The notes: generated from the sequence alone by a model not told the origin. DNA of 64,000 bases from Frateuria edaphi (GCF_021117405.1 NZ_CP088251.1:1054001-1118000); one strand, 5' to 3'; positions 1-8,578 are shown, numbered from the stretch's first letter. A program made the numbers and translations.

Positions 1-140
1 TCGACCACACCGACGCGCCGAACCGCTTCCGCCTGCCGGCGCATTACAGCCTCCACGTGTGGGCATGGAAGTACAACCCGCTGGGGGTCTTCTCGATGTG
101 GAACCCGCGCGTCTCGTGCACGGCATTCACGGGCGTCTGA
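1..140 (+). CDS. 3' end of an unidentified protein (truncated by window edge)
   Basis: An open frame (codons starting at base 3) runs into a TGA at 138-140 and gives about 45 C-terminal residues rich in aromatics, with the segments HYSLHVWAWKYNP and SMWNPRVSC. The composition and the Trp/Asn/Pro-rich ending look like a real protein rather than a shadow frame. I have seen similar HVWAWK-NP-F--WNP-VSC endings in small exported proteobacterial proteins but cannot name the family. The start and most of the gene lie outside the window, so function is unassigned. Confidence 0.55.
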   Translation, partial: DHTDAPNRFRLPAHYSLHVWAWKYNPLGVFSMWNPRVSCTAFTGV

Positions 141-171
141 GAGGCCCGGCCGCGGTCGATGGTCATGCCAT

Positions 172-195
172 GGAGGCGCCCTTGCGGGCGCCTCC
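172..195. other. Perfect 10-bp hairpin between convergent genes
   Basis: GGAGGCGCCC (172-181) pairs exactly with GGGCGCCTCC (186-195) around a TTGC loop. It lies between the stop of the truncated plus-strand gene (140) and the stop of the minus-strand DUF2058 gene (231). There is no U-run on either side, so it is at best a weak or Rho-assisted terminator, or a barrier to 3' exonucleases for both transcripts. Confidence 0.5.
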
Positions 196-230
196 GGACA
201 TGTCGCGCTACGAATCGCTCGCCTCGCGGC

Positions 231-770
231 TCACCAGATGAGGTCGTCAGGCACCGGGAACTGCTGGTAGTAGGCGTCGTCCTCGCCCGCGGGAGCCGCG
301 GGTTCCGCGCGACCGTGGTCGAGCGCGATCAGCTGCGGGTCACGGTCGCGGATCCGGTCGGCTGCAGCGCGCGGGACCAGCTCGTAGCCTTCGCCGTAGC
401 GCACGATCACGAGCGCGCCGCTGGCCAGCTGCGCGCGCAGCCGCTGGTCGACCAGCACGCTGGCGATGTGGTTGCCGTCGGTGAAGCGATAGGTGATGTC
501 GCCGCCGCGTTCGACCTTGTGCGTGTCGATCATCTGGCGCGCCTGGGCCTTCTGCTCGGCGGCACGCGACTGGGCATTCCGCTCGGCCGCCAGAGCACGG
601 TCGCGCTCGGCACGCTCGGCCTGCAGCCGTTGCGCCTCGACCTGCTCGGCGGTGGGGGCCGCCGGTGCCTTGCCTTGCCGCTGTTTCGACTGTTCGCGCG
701 CTACCTGGTTGACCTTGGCCTTGTTGACCAGGCCGGCCTTCAGCAGTTGTTCTTGCAGGGGATTGCGCAT
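231..770 (-). CDS. DUF2058 family protein (YaiL-like)
   Basis: The 179-residue product starts MRNPLQEQLLKAGLVNKAK, the characteristic opening of the DUF2058/YaiL family of small, highly charged proteobacterial proteins. Residues about 20-85 are Lys/Arg/Glu/Gln/Ala-rich and probably form a long helix or coiled coil. The C-terminal half (ITYRFTDGNHIASVLVDQ) is the globular conserved part. I chose the ATG at 770 because an upstream in-frame ATG at 818 would add 16 residues not typical of the family; neither start has a strong ribosome-binding site. The family has no settled biochemical function; it is probably a soluble cytoplasmic protein. Confidence 0.85.
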   Translation of the reverse strand: MRNPLQEQLLKAGLVNKAKVNQVAREQSKQRQGKAPAAPTAEQVEAQRLQAERAERDRALAAERNAQSRAAEQKAQARQMIDTHKVERGGDITYRFTDGNHIASVLVDQRLRAQLASGALVIVRYGEGYELVPRAAADRIRDRDPQLIALDHGRAEPAAPAGEDDAYYQQFPVPDDLIW

Positions 771-904
771 GGGAGGCGGTGCGGCGTTCGGAGTGGCCGA
801 TTGTAGCCCGCGTGGCATCGGCTCGGAGGCGCCGAGTCCGGTGGCAGTGAACGGTCCGCATGGCGCGACCTTGCGCTTGCGCGAGCTGTGCTAGCTAACT
901 GCCC

Positions 905-1234
905 ATGACCTATTCGCTGACCCCCGATGGTCGTTACCTGGTGGTTCGTGGCCGGCTGTGGCGTGCGGCCAATCCAGGATTGGCGCCCGAGGTGCGGGAG
1001 GCGTGGGTTCGTCGCCTCATGGCGGCGCGCCGCGCGGTCGGGCAAGCGCGCCGGTCGGGGAACCACGAAGCGCTTGCGCGGGCCGGGAAGGCGGTCGACG
1101 AAGCCAAGGTGGCCCTCGGCGAGCGGGGCCCCGTTTGGTGGGACGACGGTGCGCCCGACCTCAATCGCCATCTGGTGAAGAACAGTCCCTACGCCGCCTG
1201 GTTCGAGCGCGGCGATGGGGAGTCCGGCGGATGA
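905..1234 (+). CDS. Conserved hypothetical protein (109 aa)
   Basis: The protein opens MTYSLTPDGRYLVVRGRLWR, continues with a Lys/Arg/Ala-rich helical middle (EAWVRRLMAARRAV) and has a conserved-looking end (WWDDGAPDLNRHLVKNSPYAAWF). Small proteins with this opening are widespread in Proteobacteria and annotated as hypothetical. There is no signal peptide or membrane segment. It is transcribed divergently from the DUF2058 gene and lies 139 bases ahead of the MmyB-type regulator. No function can be assigned. Confidence 0.75.
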   Translation: MTYSLTPDGRYLVVRGRLWRAANPGLAPEVREAWVRRLMAARRAVGQARRSGNHEALARAGKAVDEAKVALGERGPVWWDDGAPDLNRHLVKNSPYAAWFERGDGESGG

Positions 1235-1373
1235 ACTGACGGGTGCGGAGGCCATGCGTCGTGACGCCGTCATCTTCTCGGCGTTGCGCGCAACGCGTCG
1301 TTGAGCCGGTGTCAGGAGTGGCTCCGGCCATTTGCCTGCATGATGCAGCTCCGACTCCGTCCAGGAACGCCGC

Positions 1374-2204
1374 ATGCCCGCCAACCGCACGGTCGCGCAT
1401 CCCCCGCTTGGCGTGCTGCTGCGCGAGTGGCGCGCGGCGCGCAGGCTCAGCCAGCTCGATCTGGCGCTGGCGGCGGAGGTGTCGACGCGGCACCTGAGCT
1501 GCATCGAGACCGGCAAGGCACGGGCCGGTCGGGAGGCGCTGGCGCGCATGGCGGCCGTGCTGGACATGCCGCTGCGCGAGCGCAACGCGCTGTGGCTCGC
1601 GGCCGGCTATGCGCCCGAGTGTCCCGAGCACGCGTTGGCGACGCCCGCGCTGGAGCGCATGCGCCAGGCGGTGGAGCTGATCCTGGCGCAGCAGGAACCG
1701 TACCCGGCTTTCGTGCTGGACCGGGAGTGGAACGTGTTGATGGCGAATGGCGCCGCGATGCGGGTCAACCGATGGCTCATGGACGGGCGGGAAAGCCGCC
1801 ACGCCAACCTGTTGCATCAAGTGTTCGACCCGGAGGATTTCCGCGGCGTGATCGTCAACTGGTCGGAAGTGGCGGAGAAGTTCCTGCACCATCTGCATGC
1901 GCAGATCGCCGCGGCCCCCACCGATCCGCTGCCGCGCCGGATGCTCGACAGCGTGTCGGCTTATCCGGACGTGCCCACGCTCGGCCGGGTGCATGCGGGC
2001 AGGCCGCTCGATCCGGTACTCACGCTCGTCTTTCGCCATCGCGAAGGCGAGCTGCGCTTCTTCGAAACGATCACCACGTTTTCGATGCCGCGCGACGTGA
2101 CGCTGGAGGAACTGCGGGTCGAGTGCGCGTTCCCCGCCGACGAGTTCACTTCCCGGGTATGCCGTCAGCTGGCGGCGGACGAGGCGCCTCGACCGGCTTC
2201 ATGA
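1374..2204 (+). CDS. XRE-family transcriptional regulator with MmyB-like ligand domain
   Basis: 276 residues. Residues about 12-80 are an XRE-type helix-turn-helix (LREWRAARRLSQLDLALAAE, then STRHLSCIETGKARAG). Residues about 98-265 match the MmyB-like domain that follows this HTH in many one-component regulators (FVLDREWNVLMAN, then PRRMLDSV and FRHREGELRFFETITTF). Family members are thought to bind a small ligand, and fatty acids have been seen in one structure; the ligand here is unknown. The regulated target cannot be read from sequence, but the secreted DUF1579 protein 69 bases downstream on the same strand is a natural candidate. Confidence 0.88.
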   Translation: MPANRTVAHPPLGVLLREWRAARRLSQLDLALAAEVSTRHLSCIETGKARAGREALARMAAVLDMPLRERNALWLAAGYAPECPEHALATPALERMRQAVELILAQQEPYPAFVLDREWNVLMANGAAMRVNRWLMDGRESRHANLLHQVFDPEDFRGVIVNWSEVAEKFLHHLHAQIAAAPTDPLPRRMLDSVSAYPDVPTLGRVHAGRPLDPVLTLVFRHREGELRFFETITTFSMPRDVTLEELRVECAFPADEFTSRVCRQLAADEAPRPAS

Positions 2205-2273
2205 CCTCGCAGGTCATTGCCGCGCCGGAAGTGGCATCGCACGCTGATGCCACTCCCACTCTGGAACGGCATC

Positions 2274-2894
2274 ATGCGCGAGCGCTCCCGGTTTCCGCTT
2301 TCCATTACTCCCGCCGTCGCGGCCGCAATCCTGCTGGCCTGCGGTCCCGCCCATGGACAGGCTTCGCCCGACGCATCGACGCGTGCGCGCGAACCGTCGC
2401 CGGCCGTCGCATCGACCGCGCGGGCAGACTCCGGTCCCGAACTGCAGAGGCTGAACGCGCTGGCGGGGCATTGGACGGTCAGGCAATCGATGTGGACCGA
2501 CCCGGCCAAGCCGCCGGCGATCGACGTGGGCGAGGCCACGCTCACGCCGGTGCTGGGCGGACGGCACCTGCGCCAGGACTTGCGCATCGACTCGCCGGCC
2601 GGTGCTTTCCGGGGCCTGGGCTACCTGGGCTACGACCTCGCCACGCGCCGTTACGACAGCCTCTGGATGGACGTAAATTTCACCGGAATGATCCTGGCGC
2701 ATGGGTCCTACGATCCGTCGCGGCGCACCTACGAGTTGACCGGCGCCATGCCCGATCCGCACCACGCCGGCGCGACCCTCCCGCTGCGCGAAGTCATGCG
2801 CGTGCCGGACGCCGACCACTTCACCTACGAGTACTACGAGCACCACGACGGACGGGAAATGCTGGCCGTGCGGCTGGAGTACACGCGAAGGTGA
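2274..2894 (+). CDS. Exported DUF1579 family protein
   Basis: From the ATG at 2274 the product is 206 residues. The N-terminus (MRERSRF, then a hydrophobic stretch ending ACGPAHGQA) is a good Sec signal peptide, so the protein is probably periplasmic. The rest shows the DUF1579 pattern: a repeated lipocalin-like signature LNALAGHWTVRQSMW, then PVLGGRHLRQDL, GLGYLGYDLATRRYDSLWMD and AHGSYDPSRRTYELTG. DUF1579 proteins have no known enzymatic role. An upstream in-frame start at 2217 exists, but its extra residues are polar and would spoil the signal peptide. Confidence 0.82.
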   Translation: MRERSRFPLSITPAVAAAILLACGPAHGQASPDASTRAREPSPAVASTARADSGPELQRLNALAGHWTVRQSMWTDPAKPPAIDVGEATLTPVLGGRHLRQDLRIDSPAGAFRGLGYLGYDLATRRYDSLWMDVNFTGMILAHGSYDPSRRTYELTGAMPDPHHAGATLPLREVMRVPDADHFTYEYYEHHDGREMLAVRLEYTRR

Positions 2895-2932
2895 GGAGGC
2901 CCCGCGCGTAACGTTCTTCGTTCGAGGGATGG

Positions 2933-3784
2933 TCAATCCGCGAGGCGCGCAATCACGATGTCGAGCAGCGCCCGCAACCGGGCCAGCCGGCGCATGTCAC
3001 GGTGGTAGCCGATCCAGGTGTCGCGGGCGGGCGGCTCCTCGCCGAGATCGATGCGCCGCAAGCCGTCGAGCGCATCGCCGAGCGGGCAGGGCAGCACCGC
3101 GAGGCCAGCGCCGCGCAGGCACATGCGCGCCTGCACGGCGCGCGCATTGCTGCGGAAGAGAACGCTCGCGTTGGGGAGCATCCGCTGCAGCCAGGCGACG
3201 TCCGGCATGTCGCTGAAGGCGGTATCCATCGTGATCAGGCCCACGCCTGCGCCGTCGCCGGCATGAGCCACCGGATGGCCCGCGGCCGCGTAGACGCCGT
3301 AGGGCATGCGCAGCAATTTGCGCGAGACGATGTCCGGTTCGTCGAAGGGCTGGATGCGAAAAGCCAGGTCGGCCTCGCGGCGCGAGAGGCTGAAGAAGCG
3401 CGAGTCGGTGAGCAACTCGATCACCACGCGCGGGTGGCGCTGGGAAAATTCGGCGAGGACGGGTGCCAGCAGGTACTCGGCGAACCAGTCCGAAGCGGTG
3501 ATCCGCAGCATGCCGTCCAGCTGCTTTTCCTGCCCGGTGAGTTGTCGCTGCAGGGCGAGCGCCTCCTCCTCCATGCGCTCGGCATGAGGAAGAACGGCGG
3601 CGCCTTCGTCGGTCAGCACGAAGCCGCTCCTGGTCCGCTGGAACAAGCGGTGCCCGACCGCGTGCTCCAGGGCCGTCAGCCGACGGCCCATGGTCGGCTG
3701 GGTTTGTCCCAGCTTGCGCGCGGCAGCACCGAGCGTGCCTTCGCGCGCGATGGCCAGGAAAACGCGCAGGTCGCTCCATTCCAT
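2933..3784 (-). CDS. LysR-family transcriptional regulator
   Basis: 283 residues. Residues 1-60 form the winged HTH (MEWSDLRVFLAIAREGTLGA, then ARKLGQTQPTMGRRLTALE); the C-terminal 200 residues are the periplasmic-binding-protein-like effector domain (LRITASDWFAEYLLAPVLAEF and FRIQPFDEPDIVSRKLL). The ATG at 3784 has GGAGAG upstream; a longer frame from 3826 adds 14 residues outside the LysR fold. It is divergent from the oxidoreductase gene at 3916, the classic arrangement in which a LysR protein controls both promoters in the shared gap. Confidence 0.93.
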   Translation of the reverse strand: MEWSDLRVFLAIAREGTLGAAARKLGQTQPTMGRRLTALEHAVGHRLFQRTRSGFVLTDEGAAVLPHAERMEEEALALQRQLTGQEKQLDGMLRITASDWFAEYLLAPVLAEFSQRHPRVVIELLTDSRFFSLSRREADLAFRIQPFDEPDIVSRKLLRMPYGVYAAAGHPVAHAGDGAGVGLITMDTAFSDMPDVAWLQRMLPNASVLFRSNARAVQARMCLRGAGLAVLPCPLGDALDGLRRIDLGEEPPARDTWIGYHRDMRRLARLRALLDIVIARLAD

Positions 3785-3820
3785 CGCGGTTCTCTCCGGT
3801 CGCAGGCAGGACCGGTTGCC

Positions 3821-3834
3821 ATGCAATTATGCAT
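3821..3834. promoter_or_regulatory. Inverted repeat in LysR/oxidoreductase divergent promoter region
   Basis: ATGCA-N4-TGCAT lies in the 131-base gap between the divergent genes, 37 bases upstream of the LysR start. It is AT-rich against a GC-rich background and has near-LysR-box geometry (T-N10-A instead of T-N11-A). It is a candidate operator for the adjacent LysR regulator; the assignment is inference from position and symmetry. Confidence 0.4.
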
Positions 3835-3915
3835 GACGCGTATGCGCTTATCTGGATTTCCAAACGGATTTGTCGGGCGTAGCTTGGCGCCACCTCATCG
3901 AACGCCGAGCCTCCC

Positions 3916-4917
3916 ATGACCACGTCTCCCACCATGCAAGCCGCCGTGCTGGAAAGCCATGGCGCTCCATTCCGGTTGGCCTCCATCGCCCGTCCCGTGC
4001 CGCAGGCGGGACAGGTGCTGGTGCGAATCATGGCCAGCGGCATCAATCCGCTGGATTTGAAGATCCGCGCCGGAGCCGCCGAGCATGCACGTCACCCGCT
4101 GCCTGCGATCCTGGGTATCGATCTGGCGGGCATCGTGGCCGCCACCGGGCCGGGCGTCACCGGCTTCCGCGTCGGCGACGAGGTGTACGGCATGACCGGC
4201 GGCGTGGGTGGCGTGCAGGGTTCGCTGGCCGAATATGCCGCGGTGGACGCGGACCTGCTCGCGTTGAAGCCGGCGCATTTCAGCATGCGCGAGGCGGCGT
4301 CGCTGCCGCTGGTGTTCATCACCGCCTGGGAAGGGCTGGTCGATCGCGCCCGCGTCAGGGCAGGCCAGACCGTACTGGTACAGGGCGGGGCTGGCGGCGT
4401 GGGAAGCATGGCCGTCCAGATCGCGCGTGCCTTCGACGCGCAGGTCTTCGCCATCGAGGGGCCCGCGCATGCCGACATCGTTCGCCAGCTTGGCGCCACG
4501 CCGATCGACTACACGCAAATGCAGGTCGAGGACTATGTGGCCGTCCATACCGCGGGGCGCGGTTTCGACGTGGTGTTCGATACCGCCGGCGGCGCGAGCC
4601 TGGACGCCTCCTTCAAGGCGGTCGCACGGTTCGGCCACGTGGTCAGTTCCCTCGGATGGGGCACCCACGCGCTGGCGCCGCTCTCGTTCCGGGCGGCGAC
4701 CTATTCGGGCGTGTTCACCCTGTTGCCGCTGCTGACAGGCGAAGGCAGGGCGCACCACGGCGACATCCTGCGCGAAGCGACCTGCCTAGCCGAGGCCGGG
4801 CGGGTCAGGCCGCGGCTGGACGCCCGGACGTTCGACCTGGCGACATTGGACGATGCCTATGCGCTGATCGAGCAACGGCAGGCGCTGGGCAAGGTCGTGG
4901 TAGACATCGACGGGTGA
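3916..4917 (+). CDS. Zinc-type alcohol dehydrogenase / quinone oxidoreductase (MDR superfamily)
   Basis: 333 residues with the full medium-chain dehydrogenase/reductase layout. A GroES-like N-terminal half contains GINPLDLKIRAG and GIDLAGIVAATG; a Rossmann half has the NADPH-binding glycine motif VLVQGGAGGVGSMAVQIARA, followed by IDYTQMQVEDYV and FDVVFDTAGG. The cysteine and histidine ligands of catalytic zinc are absent from the expected site (GINPLD), which points to the zinc-free quinone-oxidoreductase/enoyl-reductase branch. The substrate is unknown. It is probably regulated by the divergent LysR protein. Confidence 0.9.
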   Translation: MTTSPTMQAAVLESHGAPFRLASIARPVPQAGQVLVRIMASGINPLDLKIRAGAAEHARHPLPAILGIDLAGIVAATGPGVTGFRVGDEVYGMTGGVGGVQGSLAEYAAVDADLLALKPAHFSMREAASLPLVFITAWEGLVDRARVRAGQTVLVQGGAGGVGSMAVQIARAFDAQVFAIEGPAHADIVRQLGATPIDYTQMQVEDYVAVHTAGRGFDVVFDTAGGASLDASFKAVARFGHVVSSLGWGTHALAPLSFRAATYSGVFTLLPLLTGEGRAHHGDILREATCLAEAGRVRPRLDARTFDLATLDDAYALIEQRQALGKVVVDIDG

Positions 4918-5280
4918 GGCGCGGTCGCGAGGCTTTTGGTACCGCTTGGCGACGCTTCCCCTCCCGCACGCGGGTCAGAAGACGGGATGCGGTCGCCGTG
5001 GCGACGCGTTGCGACGGCTGCATCACGGTACATACCGGCGAAGCCTTGAAGCGCGGCGGCTCGCGCGGGGAGATGCCGAAGCGCTCGGCGTCGCCGTCGC
5101 GCTCAACACCGGTCCAGCGTTGGTGTACTCCGCGCGTCATGGATGCGGTGAGCGAGCACAGCGCGGGTTAGCCCGACCTGTACCATCGCGTCGCCCGGGC
5201 GGCTACCCGGCGTGTACGTTGGGAGACAGGACGGGCGGCTGCGCGGTGCTCCCGCAGATACACATTCCAAGGACATGGCC
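4918..5280. other. Intergenic region without recognisable gene
   Basis: These 363 bases separate the oxidoreductase from the methyltransferase. Open frames here (for example 4946-5284 plus and 4805-5140 minus) give Arg/Ala/Gly-rich translations with no family resemblance and no ribosome-binding site, and I treat them as chance. I saw no strong hairpin or U-run. The promoter of the methyltransferase is presumably within the last 150 bases. Confidence 0.5.
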
Positions 5281-6135
5281 ATGAACGAACCCTCCCCTAT
5301 CCGCAACGTTTCCGACACGGCACTCTGGGTCACGATCTACCGCGCGATGGAGAGCGAGCGGCCGGACCGGATCTTCAACGACCCCTATGCACGCAAACTC
5401 GGCGGCGAGCGCGGCGAGGCGATCGTGCGTGCGATGCCCAGGGGCGCGGCGACCGCATGGCCAATGATCGTGCGCACCGCGGTGATGGACGAGATCGTGC
5501 TGCGTTGCGTGGCCGACGGTGCAACGACCGTGCTCAACCTTGCCGCCGGGCTGGATGCACGGCCCTGGCGCCTCGACCTGCCGGCGTCGCTGCGCTGGCT
5601 GCACGTGGACATGCCCGACATGGTCCGCTACTTCCGCGAGCAGATGACGAGCGCGGTACCGCGTTGCAAGGTCGAGTTCGTGGCTACCGATCTGCGCGAG
5701 GCCGAGGCCCGCCGCGCATTGTTCGAGGGCGCCGCCGCGCACGGCCCCGTGTTGGTGATCAGCGAAGGTTTGCTGGTGTATCTCACGCACGCCGAGGTCG
5801 GCGCGCTGGCGCGCGATCTGCACGAAGTGGCGCGTGCGCGGTGGTGGCTGATGGACATTGGATCTCCGCGCCTGCGCAAGTTCATCGAGCGCAGTCGCTG
5901 GACCAGCCGGCTGCAGCATGCGCCGATGCACTTCTTTCCCGAGGAGGGCACGACGTTCTTCGCGTCCTACGGCTGGCGCGAGATCGGGTTCCGATCGACC
6001 TGGGACGAGTCGTTCCGGCTAAAGCGCACCATGCGCGGAGCATGGTTTTTCAAGCTGCTGTCCAGGCTGCAACCGGCCGCGCAGGTGGAGGCGGGCCGGC
6101 GCATGTCCGGGATCGCATTGCTGGAGTCCCGCTGA
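5281..6135 (+). CDS. Class I SAM-dependent methyltransferase, leucine-carboxyl-methyltransferase (LCM) family
   Basis: 284 residues. The family signature is clear: SDTALWVTIYRAMESERPD at the N-terminus, FNDPYARKL, the SAM-binding loop TTVLNLAAGLDARPWRL and SEGLLVYLTHAEV. These proteins resemble the O-methyltransferase Omt/PpmA-like group used on small metabolites and polyketides; the substrate cannot be predicted. Two ATGs (5275 and 5281) follow AAGGA at 5269-5273; only the second gives normal spacing, so I chose 5281. There is no obvious operon partner; the next gene is on the other strand. Confidence 0.88.
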   Translation: MNEPSPIRNVSDTALWVTIYRAMESERPDRIFNDPYARKLGGERGEAIVRAMPRGAATAWPMIVRTAVMDEIVLRCVADGATTVLNLAAGLDARPWRLDLPASLRWLHVDMPDMVRYFREQMTSAVPRCKVEFVATDLREAEARRALFEGAAAHGPVLVISEGLLVYLTHAEVGALARDLHEVARARWWLMDIGSPRLRKFIERSRWTSRLQHAPMHFFPEEGTTFFASYGWREIGFRSTWDESFRLKRTMRGAWFFKLLSRLQPAAQVEAGRRMSGIALLESR

Positions 6136-6188
6136 CGCGCAGCGGCAGGGGCGCGCGTCGCCCGGGGAGGAGGCGACTAGCGCTTCAT

Positions 6189-6365
6189 TCAATGCTTCAA
6201 GGCCCGCTCGACGTCGTCGGCCATGACGCCCACACGAGCCACCGCTGCGCGCAGCTCATCTTCGCTGACGCCCCACTTGTCGGCCCAGTAGCGGGCTTCG
6301 TAGTCCTCGTTCACGTTGACCCGGGTGCGGTCGGCGGGCCCGCGGTTGTTCAGGTTGTCGCTCAT
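6189..6365 (-). CDS. DUF3606 domain small protein (58 aa)
   Basis: Reading the minus strand from the ATG at 6365 gives 58 residues beginning MSDNLNNRGPADRTRVNVNE and continuing DYEARYWADKWGVSEDELR, then AAVARVG before a short charged tail. This is the DUF3606 pattern, in which a short acidic protein has a helix-turn-helix-like WADKWGVSEDEL segment. Function is unknown; relatives occur as small stand-alone proteins in soil Proteobacteria. It is below the usual length cut-off for gene callers but shows full-length family agreement. Confidence 0.85.
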   Translation of the reverse strand: MSDNLNNRGPADRTRVNVNEDYEARYWADKWGVSEDELRAAVARVGVMADDVERALKH

Positions 6366-6570
6366 GGCTTGCTCCCGATGGGCTGTCCTGCGCGGGTTGT
6401 GGCACCCGCGCGGTGAAAGGGCGGTGGAACCGGAGTGGTCGCCTGTTCCTCGCGTTCATGCGGACGCAGCGATAGCGTCCGGGATGGCGGGCTCGCGGCT
6501 TCACCCGTTGCTGAACACGCAGGACTAAGCTGCCGGAACCGCGGCGTACACCGCTTACCGGAGGCGTGTC

Positions 6571-6990
6571 ATGGCAAAGCAATCCATTCGTTGGGCAACG
6601 GCGTTCGTGTTTGCGCTCGCCTTGCCACTGGCGGCTCATTCGCACCCGGGCATGGCCGCTACGAAAGAGGTCAAGACGGCCGCCGCACACGCGGGCATGG
6701 CGATGGGCGCGGCAGACCTGAAGATGGCCAAGGCCCATCTGCAGCACGTCGTCAATTGCCTGGTCGGGCCATCCGGCGACGGCTACGACGCGCAGGCCGA
6801 AAACCCTTGCAAGGGAATGGGGCAGGGCGCCATCGTCGATGCCAAGGACGATGCCGCACGGGTGTCGCGATTGCAGGCGGCGGCGATGCAGGCGAAGGAA
6901 GGAACGAATGCAAGCTCGGTGGACGAAGCCCACGCGAGCGCGCAAAAGGTCATGTCCAGCCTTCAGGCGGACCAGGGGCCCGCGAGCTGA
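6571..6990 (+). CDS. Small exported protein of unknown function
   Basis: 139 residues. The N-terminus (MAKQSIRWATAFVFALALPL, then AAHSHP) is a convincing Sec signal peptide. The mature part is Ala/Met/His/Lys-rich and helical (HAGMAMGAADLKMAKAHLQH) and contains a pair of cysteines, NCLVGPSGDGYD and ENPCKGMG, about 20 residues apart that could form a disulfide. It is followed after 71 bases by a strong terminator, so it is likely monocistronic. I do not recognise the family. The His/Met content invites a metal-binding guess, but nothing in the sequence proves it. Confidence 0.7.
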   Translation: MAKQSIRWATAFVFALALPLAAHSHPGMAATKEVKTAAAHAGMAMGAADLKMAKAHLQHVVNCLVGPSGDGYDAQAENPCKGMGQGAIVDAKDDAARVSRLQAAAMQAKEGTNASSVDEAHASAQKVMSSLQADQGPAS

Positions 6991-7061
6991 CGCTCAGGCA
7001 ACGGGCGCGAGGCGGCCGTGATTCGGGCGCGCCGGCGTTGTCCTCTCACGTATCGCGTCCC

Positions 7062-7097
7062 ACGCAGCCACTGCAAAACGCAGTGGCTGCGTTTTTG
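7062..7097 (+). terminator. Intrinsic terminator of the 6571 gene
   Basis: A perfect 13-bp stem (ACGCAGCCACTGC at 7062-7074 with GCAGTGGCTGCGT at 7080-7092) closes a 5-base AAAAC loop and is followed by TTTT. It is the strongest hairpin in this part of the window and lies 71 bases downstream of the exported-protein gene. Confidence 0.9.
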
Positions 7098-7327
7098 GTA
7101 GGGAAGGAACGGCGCCGGCGTCCATCAGGCTCCCGACGGACGTCTTTACGGCTGGAACCACGCACCAGCTTTCGCGGCGCCCATCGGTCATGGGCCTGGC
7201 GTTTGTTTGTCGGGGAGGCCCGACGATCTGCGCGACCGGTCGTTGGCGCTCCTGCGTGACTATTGGCCCGCTTGCGCGGCCGGGTCCGCGCCTAGAATCG
7301 GGCGCCAGCCCTTACCGGAATGCTGCC

Positions 7328-8533
7328 ATGCCACGCTTTCTCCGCCGTGCCCTGCTGGTGCTCGCCGGGCTGGTCCTCGCCACTGCCGGGTTCGACGCGG
7401 CCACCTACGACGCGCGCGCCTGGCAGGCCGATTACGCTCGCCTCAAGCAGGATATGGCACAGGGCTACGCGAACCTGGACTGGATCGCTGCACACCGCCG
7501 CCTGGACCTGGCCGCGCTCGACCGGCAGACCACGGCTGCGCTCGATGGCGCGCATTCGCACGTGCGCGCGTTCCTGGCGCTGCGCCGGTTCACCCGGGCC
7601 TTCAACGATCCGCATCTGCGACTCGTGCCGGGGGAGCGACCCGTCATGCCCGCAGCGGCGGTGGCCGATGCCGCTCCTGCCCCCGCCGCTGTGGCGGTCG
7701 AGGCCGATCCGCCAGCGGGCAAGGACTGCGCCGCCGCCGGATACGAGGAGGGCGACCATGCATTCCACTTTCCCTTCGCCGGTCTGGCGGGCTGGACTCC
7801 CATGCGCACGGGCGATTTCCCGACCGGACTGCTGGGCGATCTCGGCGTGTTGCGCATCGCGCAGTTCGGCGAGGACGCCTACGCCACGGCCTGCCGGCAG
7901 GTATTTCGTCCGGGCATTGGCGGGCGGGAACTGCAGCTGGCGGTACGCGAGCTGGAGGAGCGCCGACTGGTGGAGGCCATCGGCGAACTGCGGGCGCGCG
8001 GTGCACGCCGACTTCTGGTGGACGTCTCGGGCAATGGGGGCGGCAGCGAGTGGGTGACCGAGGTGGTCGCGCTGTTGACCGACCGGTCGTTGTCGCGCGC
8101 GCAGCCGCGGCGTGTCGCGCCTGCGTGCGACCGCTCGATCGTGTGGCGAGGCGCCGCCGCGCCGTGCCCGGTCCTGGAGCCCGAGGGCGAGCGCCTCACC
8201 CTGCAGGGCAGGGGTGTATGGACCGGGCCGGTGTGGATCCTCGCCGATCACCATACCGCCTCGGCATCGGAGGACTTCGTCGCCTGGCTGCAGCAGAACA
8301 AGGTCGCACGCGTGCTTGGCCAGACCACCGCCGGCGCGGGTTGCGGCTACGTCAACGGCGGTGGCCGCACGCGGCTGCGAGCCAGTCCTTTCGACGTGCG
8401 CATGCCGAACTGCGCGCGCTTCCTGGACAACGGCACGAACGAGATCGAGGGCATTGCGCCGGATGTAGTGCTGCCGATGGACGGGGACGCCACCGACCAG
8501 GCGCGCGCGCTGGTTGCTGCGATATCACGATGA
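7328..8533 (+). CDS. S41 family (C-terminal processing / tail-specific type) peptidase
   Basis: 401 residues with an N-terminal hydrophobic segment (FLRRALLVLAGLVLATAG) that is either a signal peptide or an anchor. The middle has the helical bundle of S41 proteins (FLALRRFTRAFNDPHLRLVP). The C-terminal S41 core shows LLVDVSGNGGGSEWVTEVVA, then HHTASASEDFVAWLQ with the candidate nucleophilic Ser near residues 312-314, GQTTAGAGCGY and IEGIAPDVVLP. No PDZ domain is visible. It probably degrades peptides in the periplasm. The ATG at 7328 is preferred because upstream residues are not signal-like; TAGAAT at 7293 is a possible -10. Confidence 0.85.
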   Translation: MPRFLRRALLVLAGLVLATAGFDAATYDARAWQADYARLKQDMAQGYANLDWIAAHRRLDLAALDRQTTAALDGAHSHVRAFLALRRFTRAFNDPHLRLVPGERPVMPAAAVADAAPAPAAVAVEADPPAGKDCAAAGYEEGDHAFHFPFAGLAGWTPMRTGDFPTGLLGDLGVLRIAQFGEDAYATACRQVFRPGIGGRELQLAVRELEERRLVEAIGELRARGARRLLVDVSGNGGGSEWVTEVVALLTDRSLSRAQPRRVAPACDRSIVWRGAAAPCPVLEPEGERLTLQGRGVWTGPVWILADHHTASASEDFVAWLQQNKVARVLGQTTAGAGCGYVNGGGRTRLRASPFDVRMPNCARFLDNGTNEIEGIAPDVVLPMDGDATDQARALVAAISR

Positions 8534-8578
8534 GGCGGAGACGCCGGAGTACGACGAGGTGGCCGTGAGCGGCCGGAC

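Noticed and set aside
4946-5284. Possible 112-residue protein between the oxidoreductase and methyltransferase
   Set aside because: Low-complexity Arg/Ala/Gly translation, no ribosome-binding site, overlaps the methyltransferase start, and no resemblance to a family.
7062-7097. tRNA or small structured RNA
   Set aside because: A single hairpin with a T-run and no cloverleaf; it is a plain intrinsic terminator.
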